Shown here one piece after another: positions 42,155 through 49,281 of a stretch of DNA of 49,884 bases; the stretch's first letter is position 1; each line of letters starts with the position of its first letter. Origin of the DNA: Bryobacterales bacterium (lineage in GTDB: Bacteria; Acidobacteriota; Terriglobia; Bryobacterales; Bryobacteraceae). The stretch covers positions 1 to 49,884 of the forward strand of contig JANXXL010000283.1 in assembly GCA_025350625.1 (NCBI GenBank). The letters are read 5' to 3'. The position numbers and the translations under genes are program-made. The notes beneath the pieces were generated by a model, which was not told the DNA's origin, did not search any database, and was given only the letters and a program-made list of their open reading frames with translations.

Positions 42155-43081
42155 CTATTGTATCTGGCCGGCCGCCAACGCTTCGATGAATCCGCGCTCC
42201 ACCGGCCAGGTTGCGATCATGGTGGATTGACTTTGCTCAAAAGCGCCTGCGACCAGAACGCCGCTTAAGTCGCGCGGGTTGGGAGTCATGTGCTGGCGCT
42301 CGATCATGTCCTTGAGCAAGCTGGTGACGCTCGCAAGCTGTTTGGCCAAGTCGGCGGCCGCAGCCGGGGTGGGGCACGCGACCTCCAGGCGAATCTGCAG
42401 CCGGTCTCCCTTGGGCCCTGCCGCGAAGGTCACCTTTTCGGCATGTGTCAGCGGGCTTAGAAACGCGCGCGTCCCGTCCGGAAAATTATCCAGGTGATTG
42501 AAGACCGCCGCGGGCACCGACACCCAGACCGGCTCCGGCGGCACCGCTAGCTGTAGCTGCCGCCCTCCCGGGCCGATGCTGGTCACGGCTCGCGGATCGC
42601 TCGAAACCGCCAGCGCCAGCACGTCCGACTTCAAAGGGTAAAAAGAAATATTGCGTTCGAAGTTGCTGCCGGGCATGTTGCACACGGAGTAACGGCATTC
42701 TCCGCCCTGGCTTTCGGCGTAGGCGTTCAATTGTTTCCATTGGAAGCGCCCGCGCAGAGTAATATAAACATGATTGTCGACAAACGCGGCGGCCACCGCA
42801 TCCAGATCCCGCCGGTAGTCGAACCCGGTCTGATCGACAAACTTGCGGTAGTCGGGCTCTTCCACGGCTTTGGACCCGGCCACCAGATCCAACAGCCCGC
42901 TCTGGCGCAGCAGACCGGTGTCAATATAAACCACGGTGGCTTTTTCCGCGGGCAGCAGCGCCACCAGATGTGCAGCGTCATAGGGCGCCGACACTCGCCA
43001 CCAGCGGACCACTCCGACGGAAGCCACACACAAGGCCACCACCAAAAGCGCCAGCTGCCAAGGCTGAAAGCGAAGTCGCAC
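42155..43081 (-). CDS. Membrane-anchored protein of unknown function between aroF and glgC
   Basis: A GTG start gives 308 residues: one N-terminal membrane helix (WQLALLVVALCVASVGVVRW) and a long extracytoplasmic domain rich in beta strands. Notable segments are LPAEKATVVYIDTGLLRQSG, DRFDYRRDLDAVAAAFVDN-like text (actually TGFDYRRDLDAVAAAFVDN), GGECRYSVCNMPGSN with a Cys pair, and late helices (PAAAADLAKQLASVTSLLKD). It resembles secreted proteins that are annotated only as hypothetical in Acidobacteria. The 7-base gaps on both sides make it part of the aroF-glgC transcription unit. Confidence 0.68.
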   Translation of the reverse strand: MRLRFQPWQLALLVVALCVASVGVVRWWRVSAPYDAAHLVALLPAEKATVVYIDTGLLRQSGLLDLVAGSKAVEEPDYRKFVDQTGFDYRRDLDAVAAAFVDNHVYITLRGRFQWKQLNAYAESQGGECRYSVCNMPGSNFERNISFYPLKSDVLALAVSSDPRAVTSIGPGGRQLQLAVPPEPVWVSVPAAVFNHLDNFPDGTRAFLSPLTHAEKVTFAAGPKGDRLQIRLEVACPTPAAAADLAKQLASVTSLLKDMIERQHMTPNPRDLSGVLVAGAFEQSQSTMIATWPVERGFIEALAAGQIQ

Positions 43082-43088
43082 GTCTGGC

Positions 43089-44126
43089 CTAAACCGCCAC
43101 GGTTTCTCGCATGCGCGATTGCTTCCAGAGCGCGATATACGGTTGCAAGTCCTGCATCATGCGGGCCCACTGCTTCGGATCGAGAGACTGCGCGCCATCG
43201 CTAATCGCTTTTTCCGGTTGCGGGTGCACTTCAACGATCATCCCGTCCGCGCCGATAGCCACCGCCGCGCGAGCGAGCGGCGGAACCAGGCTGCGTTTGC
43301 CGGTAGCGTGGCTGGGATCGAGGATCACCGGCAGATGCGTCATTTCATTCAGCACGGCTACGGCGACGATGTCACAGGTATTACGGGTGACAGTTTCAAA
43401 CGTGCGAATCCCGCGCTCGCAGAGGATCACGTCCGGATTGCCGTGGGCGACGATGTACTCCGCCGACATCAGCAATTCTTTGATGGTGGAGCTCAGCCCG
43501 CGTTTGAGCAGAATCGGACGGCCGCATTTGCCCAAGGTCTTGAGCAGCGAGAAATTCTGCATATTGCGCGCGCCAATCTGCAAGATGTCGGCGTACTCCG
43601 CCACCATTTCCACATCGCGGTCGCTCATTACTTCGGTGATGATACCGAGTCCAGTCACGCGCCGCGCCTTATCAAGCAGTTTCAGCCCTTCGAGTTCCAG
43701 GCCCTGAAAGTCGTAGGGCGAAGTGCGCGGTTTGAACGCGCCGCCGCGCAGGAGTTTTGCGCCGTGCTTGGCCACCAGTTCCGCGCTTTCGAGAATCTGT
43801 TTTTCACTTTCGACCGAGCAGGGGCCCGCCATCACCACGAACTCATCGCCGCCGATGACCACGTCACGCACCTGGATGCGGGTTTTCTCGGGCCGAAACT
43901 CGCGGCTGACAAACTTATAGGGCGCCGAAATACGCATCGCCCGCTCCACGCCCGGCATGGCTTCGAGCGACTCCAGGCAAGCGGTGACGTCACCCATGCC
44001 CACTGCGCCGATCACGACGCGCTCCTCCCCCGCGATCGAATGGACCTTATACCCGAACTCCTCAATTCGCTCGCGGACATGGTCGATTTCCTCCTTGGTC
44101 GCATGCAGCTTCATCGAAATGATCAT
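43089..44126 (-). CDS. aroF: 3-deoxy-7-phosphoheptulonate synthase (DAHP synthase)
   Basis: 345 residues on the minus strand, with AAGGAG upstream of the ATG at 44126. A ~75-residue N-terminal ferredoxin-like regulatory domain ([30 protein letters not shown]) precedes the barrel: [105 protein letters not shown] and [20 protein letters not shown]. These include the metal-binding Cys, His and Glu positions of this family. It condenses phosphoenolpyruvate and erythrose 4-phosphate, the first step of the shikimate pathway. The leader upstream (44150-44277) holds a complete aromatic-amino-acid attenuator. Confidence 0.93.
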   Translation of the reverse strand: MIISMKLHATKEEIDHVRERIEEFGYKVHSIAGEERVVIGAVGMGDVTACLESLEAMPGVERAMRISAPYKFVSREFRPEKTRIQVRDVVIGGDEFVVMAGPCSVESEKQILESAELVAKHGAKLLRGGAFKPRTSPYDFQGLELEGLKLLDKARRVTGLGIITEVMSDRDVEMVAEYADILQIGARNMQNFSLLKTLGKCGRPILLKRGLSSTIKELLMSAEYIVAHGNPDVILCERGIRTFETVTRNTCDIVAVAVLNEMTHLPVILDPSHATGKRSLVPPLARAAVAIGADGMIVEVHPQPEKAISDGAQSLDPKQWARMMQDLQPYIALWKQSRMRETVAV

Positions 44127-44149
44127 CGCGGGTCTCCTTGGGGCCTCCT

Positions 44150-44181
44150 AAAAATCAAAAACCCACTCTTTCGAGTGGGTT
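44150..44181 (-). terminator. Attenuator terminator ahead of aroF
   Basis: On the minus strand AACCCACTC (44173-44181) pairs with GAGTGGGTT (44160-44168) across a four-base GAAA loop, followed by TTTGATTTTT (44150-44159). A nine-base-pair perfect stem plus U-rich tract is a standard intrinsic terminator. It lies before the ribosome-binding site of aroF, so it would stop transcription unless the rival structure forms. Confidence 0.88.
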
Positions 44182-44213
44182 GCCATTTAAACCTGCCTGC
44201 TTCAGCCCACTCG
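44172..44213 (-). promoter_or_regulatory. Antiterminator helix of the aroF attenuator
   Basis: CGAGTGGG (minus strand, 44206-44213) can pair with CCCACTCG (44172-44179), eight perfect base pairs that remove the 5' half of the terminator stem. This is the 2:3 pairing of a classical attenuator. It begins 7 bases after the leader-peptide stop, the spacing expected if a stalled ribosome at the aromatic codons frees this segment. Confidence 0.8.
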
Positions 44214-44220
44214 TCGCGAT

Positions 44221-44277
44221 TCAGACGGTAAAATACCACCAGTAACTAAATCGAAACGAGCTGGCTCCCATAGACAT
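44221..44277 (-). CDS. Aromatic leader peptide of the aroF attenuator (18 residues)
   Basis: The minus strand from an ATG at 44277 encodes MSMGASSFRFSYWWYFTV and a TGA stop, 18 residues. Seven of the last eleven are aromatic: three Phe, two Tyr, two Trp, with the cluster SYWWYF uninterrupted. Such a composition is the signature of ribosome-mediated attenuation: low charged tRNA for Phe, Tyr or Trp stalls the ribosome on this run, lets the antiterminator form and allows reading into aroF. All three amino acids are end products of the pathway that AroF opens. A ribosome-binding site is weak. Confidence 0.88.
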   Translation of the reverse strand: MSMGASSFRFSYWWYFTV

Positions 44278-44342
44278 GAAAGAGTAGTGTACCATAAAGT
44301 TCTGCTGTTAGAGACAGAATATCCAGCTGCCGCGGCTCGCCT

Positions 44343-44546
44343 ATGATTAGGAATTTACAATCCATCTGGATGCGCCTATCGAATCAGGACGCCGGACAGG
44401 ATATCTCCGAATATTCCCTCCTGCTGGCGTTCATCTCTTTGATTTCACTGTGCCTGTATCTTCAAAACGCCCGTGACGTCTCCGCCGTCTGGAAAACTGC
44501 CAGTAATATTCTTGTTCGTGGCGGCCAAGTCGTGTCCGGGTCTTGA
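44343..44546 (+). CDS. Flp-type pilin-like protein
   Basis: 67 residues with one hydrophobic helix. Leader MIRNLQSIWMRLSNQDAGQD is followed by ISEYSLLLAFISLISLCLYL. The Gly-Gln-Asp-Ile-Ser-Glu-Tyr pattern matches the Flp/Fap prepilin cleavage region, where Glu and Tyr follow the processing site. A short tail (ARDVSAVWKTASNILVRGGQ) follows. It would be a major or minor subunit of a Tad/Flp pilus. It lies 24 kb from the TadE/TadG genes, and no assembly ATPase, prepilin peptidase or secretin is near, so it is an orphan pilin here. It is transcribed divergently from the aroF leader, 65 bases away. Confidence 0.72.
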   Translation: MIRNLQSIWMRLSNQDAGQDISEYSLLLAFISLISLCLYLQNARDVSAVWKTASNILVRGGQVVSGS

Positions 44547-44630
44547 GCCGGCAGGTTAGGCTCTCTTTAGCGGCGGGCCGTTTTGTGTGTGTTAAGATGG
44601 AAATTCCCAAGGAAAGTTCAGAGTCTCTCC

Positions 44631-44873
44631 ATGAAACCAGGTATCCACCCCGCCTACGAAGAAGTAAATGTGACTTGCGCCTGCGGACACAAGTTCCGCA
44701 CCCGTTCGGCGCACAAAGGCGACATTCGTGTTGAAATCTGCTCCAGTTGCCACCCGTTTTTTACCGGGAAGCAAAAGTTGATCGACACCGAAGGCCGCGT
44801 CGATCGTTTCCAGAAGAAATATCAGAAGGTCCGGGACGCCGCCGAGGCTAAGAAAAAACAGCCAGTCGCGTAG
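44631..44873 (+). CDS. rpmE: Ribosomal protein bL31
   Basis: 80 residues from the ATG at 44631; an extended start at 44583 would add unrelated residues. [40 protein letters not shown] and [20 protein letters not shown] match bL31, including the zinc-binding set CACGH and CSSCH of the C+ form (four Cys). This small protein bridges the 50S central protuberance and the 30S head. The ribosome-binding site is weak (AGAG). The stop is five bases before the stop of the Spy-like gene on the other strand. Confidence 0.93.
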   Translation: MKPGIHPAYEEVNVTCACGHKFRTRSAHKGDIRVEICSSCHPFFTGKQKLIDTEGRVDRFQKKYQKVRDAAEAKKKQPVA

Positions 44874-44878
44874 CGGAG

Positions 44879-45298
44879 CTATTGCCGGGGCGGAAGCGGC
44901 ATGCCGCTGTCCTTCTTGCTGTCACGCGCACGCCGGCGCTGTTCCATCATCTTCTGAAATTCGGCTTGCTGGTCGGCGGAAAGAATTTCGCTGATCTTCT
45001 GGCGTTGCTCTTCCCGGATCTTTTGGATTTCCGGCTCGATGGTGAGCCGCGCAGCTCGAAACTGCTGCCGCGTCTGCTCCATGATCGCTCCCACTTTTGC
45101 CGCTTGGTCGTCGTTGAGATTCAGTCTGTTTTTCAACTCCGCCATGAATCTCTTGCGAAATTCTTCGGGATTGCGCTGGCCGGCATTCGCGCTCACGTCG
45201 GAAACCGTATACAACCGGTAAGCGAATGCGCCCACCACCGCCCCGCACGCAAACATCAGCCCCATATACAACGCAACTGTCCAGCGGGTGAATTTCAT
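44879..45298 (-). CDS. Spy/CpxP-like periplasmic protein (heavy-metal-sensor-like)
   Basis: 139 residues. A signal-anchor helix (RWTVALYMGLMFACGAVVGA) precedes a helical domain: NPEEFRKRFMAELKNRLNLN, DDQAAKVGAIMEQTRQQFRA and EIQKIREEQRQKISEILSAD with QQAEFQKMM. The L(N/T)xxQ repeats are the Spy/CpxP/ZraP family trait, a curved helical hairpin chaperone of the periplasm linked to envelope stress. It starts four bases inside the end of the next gene upstream, in an operon after an ECF sigma factor and a small membrane protein. This suggests a stress-responsive envelope module. Confidence 0.72.
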   Translation of the reverse strand: MKFTRWTVALYMGLMFACGAVVGAFAYRLYTVSDVSANAGQRNPEEFRKRFMAELKNRLNLNDDQAAKVGAIMEQTRQQFRAARLTIEPEIQKIREEQRQKISEILSADQQAEFQKMMEQRRRARDSKKDSGMPLPPRQ

Positions 45299-45642
45299 TC
45301 GGGTTCCCCTGGCGGGATGGGCACGCCGTCACCGGCGGAATCGGCCACGGAATCGGCCGCAGCCAGCACGTCCACATAATTGGCCTCGTACATCGGAGCG
45401 TTTTGCAGGCGCGGAATGACGATTGCGCCCATCACAATGGTTAACGCCACCGCCGTAGCCAGCCACACTTGGGCCCATACACGGAACCAAGAAGAGGAAA
45501 TCGCATTCCGGCGGGTTTCAATACTCCGCCACATTTGCGGCATGAAACCAGCACTTGCCTCCGGGTCCGGGCAGGCCTCCCGATATTCGGCCCACAAAGG
45601 ATCTAAACTGTCGTTCATCCGATCCCGATCCATCTGTTCCAT
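45295..45642 (-). CDS. Single-span membrane protein, probable anti-sigma-like regulator
   Basis: 115 residues. An N-terminal cytoplasmic part (NDSLDPLWAEYREACPDPEA, FMPQMWRSIETRR) precedes a membrane helix (WLATAVALTIVMGAIVIPRL) and a short periplasmic tail. It sits 11 bases after the ECF sigma gene and overlaps the Spy-like gene by four bases. Size, topology and position fit an anti-sigma factor that holds the sigma factor at the membrane, but no zinc-binding HxxxCxxC motif is present, so the role is inferred from context. Confidence 0.6.
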   Translation of the reverse strand: MEQMDRDRMNDSLDPLWAEYREACPDPEASAGFMPQMWRSIETRRNAISSSWFRVWAQVWLATAVALTIVMGAIVIPRLQNAPMYEANYVDVLAAADSVADSAGDGVPIPPGEPE

Positions 45643-45653
45643 TATATTACTCC

Positions 45654-46247
45654 CTAGTCCTTCCGCCCCTTGGCGCCCCCAGCAAAAGCTAGTTCCGACT
45701 CATATGCCTTCAAAACTCTTTGACGCGCCCGAAACAAGCGGACCTTCAACGCGTTCTCGTTCACGTTATAGACCTGCTCCAGCTCCTTCAGCGAAAGCCC
45801 TTCCACTTCCTTCATCACCAGCAGAATCCGGTCTTCCTCGGAAACTTTGCCCAGCAGGGACTGCACCATTTCGCGAACCTTCGTGCGCCTGCTCTCCTCG
45901 GCCTGCTTCTTGCCTCCGGCCGAGGCGTCCGCCATCATGACCTGCTGCTCGCTCAGATCCGACATACGGTGTTCATGCCGGCGTTTCTGGCGCCGCAAAT
46001 AATCGTAAGCCGCATTCACCGTGAGGCGGTATAACCAAGGCTCAAAAACCTCCGGCGCCCGCAACTGATCCAGGGAATAATACAGCCTGAGAAACACCTC
46101 TTGACCCACATCTTCTACGTCCTCTGGTCTTCCAATCAGCCGCGCAATGGTGCCCAGAATACGTTTGCGGTACGCATTTACCACCTGGTTAAACGCACCA
46201 TCGTCGCCGTTACGCGCCTTTTCAATGAGCTGGAATTCAATCAGCAT
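45654..46247 (-). CDS. ECF RNA polymerase sigma factor (RpoE-like)
   Basis: 197 residues. Region 2 is FNQVVNAYRKRILGTIARLI then GRPEDVEDVGQEVFLRLYYS, and the following EVFEPWLYRLTVNAAYDYLR is typical of ECF sigma region 2.4/3 linkage. Region 4 is LLVMKEVEGLSLKELEQVYN with ENALKVRLFRARQRVLKAYE. The linker between contains many charged residues. It would direct transcription of an envelope-stress regulon, probably including its own operon with the membrane regulator and Spy-like protein that follow. Confidence 0.88.
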   Translation of the reverse strand: MLIEFQLIEKARNGDDGAFNQVVNAYRKRILGTIARLIGRPEDVEDVGQEVFLRLYYSLDQLRAPEVFEPWLYRLTVNAAYDYLRRQKRRHEHRMSDLSEQQVMMADASAGGKKQAEESRRTKVREMVQSLLGKVSEEDRILLVMKEVEGLSLKELEQVYNVNENALKVRLFRARQRVLKAYESELAFAGGAKGRKD

Positions 46248-46388
46248 CGCTACCGCGCGCCTCGATTCGCCGTCGAACGGTAGCCGAAATCCGGATTATC
46301 CATTTGAAAAGGCGCACGTATTCTCACTCAGGTTACAACAAGCCTGACGCGTTGGACGCTTGCTGCGCAAATAAGGCTATAGTCTTTT

Positions 46389-46586
46389 TTAGGCTGCCCC
46401 CGCTAAACGGGTTTCGGCTTCCGTCACGGCTTCGGGCGCTATCTCCGAGCCGGGGGGCGCGCAATAGATCGCATACCGTTCCAGGCAGGCGATGGCTTGG
46501 TCTAAAACAGCTTTTCTATTCCGCAGATCAGCTAGTCTCGCCCGAATTGCTCCGGACGTCTCGGGGGAAGAAGTCTTCGGAATCAT
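46389..46586 (-). CDS. Small hypothetical protein (65 residues), tentative
   Basis: An ATG at 46586 gives MIPKTSSPETSGAIRARLAD, then LRNRKAVLDQAIACLERYAI and an Ala/Glu-rich tail. The middle is a plausible amphipathic helix or coiled coil. No ribosome-binding site was found and no family is recognised. It lies between the sigma-factor operon and uvrD. It could be a chance open frame. Confidence 0.35.
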   Translation of the reverse strand: MIPKTSSPETSGAIRARLADLRNRKAVLDQAIACLERYAIYCAPPGSEIAPEAVTEAETRLAGAA

Positions 46587-46676
46587 GGACTAATTCTATA
46601 TTTTTGTTTAATTTCACGGACCATGACGGGTCGTGATGAAAGAGCGGCGTCTTCGTCCAGTACTATACCAATACGA

Positions 46677-46732
46677 GGTACCGGCTAAATATACCCCCGA
46701 ATAGGGGTACCGGTAAAATCGTGTTAAAATCG
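46677..46732 (+). promoter_or_regulatory. Tandem repeats and AT-rich element upstream of uvrD
   Basis: GGTACCGG occurs at 46677-46684 and 46706-46713, flanking a TACCCC-CGAATA-GGGGTA inverted repeat. TAAAATCG then occurs at 46714-46721 and 46725-46732. TAAAAT at 46725 would be a -10 element with a start only a few bases before the ATG of uvrD, giving a leaderless or nearly leaderless mRNA. The repeats could bind a regulator; no SOS-box consensus was recognised. Confidence 0.35.
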
Positions 46733-46739
46733 CCCATTG

Positions 46740-49073
46740 ATGGATTTTCTTGAGGGCTTGAACCCCCGCCAAAGGGAGGCAGTCGAGCACTCCGAAGGCC
46801 CCCTACTGGTACTTGCCGGCGCCGGAAGTGGCAAGACCAGGGTGATCACCCACCGCATCGCGCATCTGATGACGGCCTTCCGGGTCCCCGGCTGGGCAGT
46901 TTTGGCCGTAACCTTCACCAATAAAGCCGCCGGCGAAATGCGCGATCGCGTGCGCTCGCTGGTGGCTACCGGTCCCGAGGGAGCGCCAACGGTTGCCACC
47001 TTCCACTCCTTCTGCGTACGCCTTTTACGGCGTGACGGCGCCCCCCTCAGCCAATTGCGGCGGGGATTTACGCAATCCTTTACGATCTACGACGACGATG
47101 ACCAGATTTCGATGATTAAATCGATCTATAAGGCCGTCGGCCTGGACGACAAGTTCATGCAGCCGCGCGCCGCGCTCTCGCGCATCAGCCACGCGAAAAG
47201 CCATCAGCAGTCGCCCGAGGAAATCGCCCGCGCCGCAACCGACCCCACCACCACCCGTTTCGCCACCGTCTATGAACGCTACGAAGCGCGTCTTCGCGAA
47301 TCGAATGCCCTCGATTTCGACGACCTGCTGCTCGAAGCCGTCAACCTGCTGCGCCATGATGACGCCACCCGCCAGCGCCTGAACCAGCGCTACGAATTCG
47401 TGATGGTCGACGAATATCAGGACACCAACCGCAGCCAATACGATTTGATGCGCCTGCTCACCGAAGAGCGTCATAACATCTGCGTGGTGGGCGACGAGGA
47501 CCAATCTATTTACGGCTGGCGCGGCGCGAATATCCGCAACATCCTCGACTTCGAGCGCGACTTCTCCGGCGCAACCATCATTCGGCTGGAGCAGAACTAC
47601 CGCTCGACGCAGACCATTCTCGAAGCCGCCAGCGCCGTGGTGGCCCACAATACCGAACGCATCGGCAAAACTCTCTGGACCGACTCCGGCGCGGGCGAAA
47701 AAATCACGCTTTATGAAGCGCCCGATTCGGAAAACGAAGCTCTGTGGATCGCCGACACCGTCGAGAGCCGTCTGGCTCGGAACCCCCAAGAGCGCGTAGC
47801 GGTGCTCTACCGGACCAACTCTCAATCCCGCCAGATCGAAGAAGCCCTGCGCCGCTACGGCCGCAAATACGTGGTGGTCGGAGGCTTCAGCTTCTACCAG
47901 CGCGCCGAAGTGAAGGATATTCTCGCCTATCTCAAGGTGCTGGCCAGCCCGCATGATTCAATCGGTCTGCTGCGCATCATCAACACACCCGCGCGAGGAA
48001 TCGGCCGCACCACACTCGATCAGATCGAGCAATACGCTTTGCAGAATGAACTATCGATGTGGTCGGCGCTGGAGCAAATGCTCGAAGCCCATGCCTTCCC
48101 GGGCCGCGCCGAAGCTGCTTTGGCCGCATTCCATCGCATGATGACCGAACTCACAGCGCAATTGGAAACCCGCCCCGTCAGCGCGACTTTGGCGGATGTC
48201 CTCGAGCGCACCGGCTATCGCAAGATGCTCGAAGACGAAGGCACGGAAGAAGCCCGCCAGCGCCTGGCGAACCTAGACGAATTGCTGAACGCCGCTGCCG
48301 ATGCCGGCGAGCGTGGTGAAACCCTGCGCGATTTTCTGGACCACGCCGCGCTCGTCTCCGACGCCGATTCGGCCGATTCGCGCGCCCCGGTTTCGCTGCT
48401 TACCATGCACAACGCCAAGGGCCTGGAATTCCCGGTGGTGTTTATCGCCGGTCTCGAGGAAGGCTTGTTCCCGCACAGCCGCTCGCTTGATTCGGAAAGC
48501 GGCATGGAAGAAGAGCGCCGCCTGTGCTACGTCGGCATGACGCGCTCGGAAACCAAATTGTACTTGAGCTGGGCCCGTTACCGGCGCCGCTTCGGCGGTG
48601 GGCAGCCGGAAGTTTCACTAGCCTCCCGCTTCTTGCAGGAGGTCCCTCGCAACCTGGTCGACGCCGTTCGCGGAGATCAGCCGCAAGCCCGTTCGGTGGA
48701 TCTCTATTCGGAGCGCTACCAGGTCCGCGAATCGGCGCAGCGGAACCTCTATACTGGGAAGACTTACAATTCTGTCGAGAACATCCGGCAGTTTTTTTCG
48801 GAACGCGGTATGCCGGCGCCGCAGGGGATTGCCCCGCCGCCGGCCGTTGCGAGTGCAGCCCAGAACGCGGCTCCGGTTACGCCGGCTCCCCAGTTCAAGA
48901 AGGCGAGCCCCAGGAAACTAGGGCCGGGTTCCACGGTGGAACACACCAAATGGGGCCGCGGAACGGTCCTGCGCCTGGAAGGTTCGGGCGACGATACGAA
49001 AGTGACCGTGAGTTTTCCTGGATACGGTTTGAAGAAATTAATCGCGAAATACGCAGGGATCAAGGTGGAATGA
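46740..49073 (+). CDS. uvrD: UvrD/PcrA-type superfamily 1 DNA helicase
   Basis: The ATG at 46740 is preferred to the TTG just before it. About 777 residues, usual for PcrA/UvrD. Motifs in order: MDFLEGLNPRQREAVEHSEG (Q motif), LVLAGAGSGKTRV (Walker A), VTFTNKAAGEM, ATFHSFCVRLL, FVMVDEYQDTN (motif II DExx), VVGDEDQSIYGWRGA (III), RLEQNYRSTQTIL (IV), LTMHNAKGLEFPVVFIAGLE (V) and LCYVGMTRSETKLYL (VI). The C-terminal tail includes a tudor-like segment (PGSTVEHTKWGRGTVLRLEG) typical of PcrA. It unwinds DNA 3'-5' in excision and mismatch repair and rolling-circle replication, and removes RecA. The upstream repeats may regulate it. A small basic gene overlaps its stop. Confidence 0.93.
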   Translation: MDFLEGLNPRQREAVEHSEGPLLVLAGAGSGKTRVITHRIAHLMTAFRVPGWAVLAVTFTNKAAGEMRDRVRSLVATGPEGAPTVATFHSFCVRLLRRDGAPLSQLRRGFTQSFTIYDDDDQISMIKSIYKAVGLDDKFMQPRAALSRISHAKSHQQSPEEIARAATDPTTTRFATVYERYEARLRESNALDFDDLLLEAVNLLRHDDATRQRLNQRYEFVMVDEYQDTNRSQYDLMRLLTEERHNICVVGDEDQSIYGWRGANIRNILDFERDFSGATIIRLEQNYRSTQTILEAASAVVAHNTERIGKTLWTDSGAGEKITLYEAPDSENEALWIADTVESRLARNPQERVAVLYRTNSQSRQIEEALRRYGRKYVVVGGFSFYQRAEVKDILAYLKVLASPHDSIGLLRIINTPARGIGRTTLDQIEQYALQNELSMWSALEQMLEAHAFPGRAEAALAAFHRMMTELTAQLETRPVSATLADVLERTGYRKMLEDEGTEEARQRLANLDELLNAAADAGERGETLRDFLDHAALVSDADSADSRAPVSLLTMHNAKGLEFPVVFIAGLEEGLFPHSRSLDSESGMEEERRLCYVGMTRSETKLYLSWARYRRRFGGGQPEVSLASRFLQEVPRNLVDAVRGDQPQARSVDLYSERYQVRESAQRNLYTGKTYNSVENIRQFFSERGMPAPQGIAPPPAVASAAQNAAPVTPAPQFKKASPRKLGPGSTVEHTKWGRGTVLRLEGSGDDTKVTVSFPGYGLKKLIAKYAGIKVE

Positions 49074-49228
49074 ATACAAAAAAGGTTACCGATAAAGACG
49101 AACGCAAGAAGCTGAAGCGCGCGGCCCGCAAAAAGGTCGCGCCCAAAGCCAAACGGGCCGCCGACGTCGCCCGTGGTTCGCAAAAACGAAAAGTGAAGAA
49201 GATGGTCAAAGGCCAGCGTAAGCGCTAG
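49070..49228 (+). CDS. Small highly basic protein (52 residues) coupled to uvrD
   Basis: The ATG overlaps the uvrD stop (ATGA). The peptide is MNTKKVTDKDERKKLKRAAR followed by KKVAPKAKRAADVARGSQKR and KVKKMVKGQRKR: more than a third Lys/Arg with almost no aromatic residues. It looks like an intrinsically disordered nucleic-acid-binding tail. Coupling to a helicase suggests a DNA or RNA partner, but that is inference. No family is recognised. A hairpin terminator follows within 15 bases. Confidence 0.65.
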   Translation: MNTKKVTDKDERKKLKRAARKKVAPKAKRAADVARGSQKRKVKKMVKGQRKR

Positions 49229-49240
49229 GCTCATAAACGC

Positions 49241-49266
49241 AACGGGGCGGGCCTGCGGGCCCGTTT
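49241..49266 (+). terminator. Candidate intrinsic terminator after uvrD operon
   Basis: AACGGG (49241-49246) pairs with CCCGTT (49260-49265) around a GC-rich loop that can form a further short stem, followed by TTTT overlapping the stem end. Six base pairs outermost, so moderate strength. It separates uvrD and its basic partner from the permease gene starting at 49282. Confidence 0.5.
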
Positions 49267-49281
49267 TCCGCCGCCGGCCGC

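Noticed and set aside
43119-44231. 370-codon plus-strand frame opposite aroF and its leader
   Set aside because: Shadow of aroF; it also runs through the attenuator stems.
44127-44342. T-box control of aroF
   Set aside because: No T-box consensus (such as the AGGGUGG-type box) was seen; the leader peptide with competing stems already explains the region.
47025-47954. 309-codon minus-strand frame opposite uvrD
   Set aside because: Shadow of the helicase gene.
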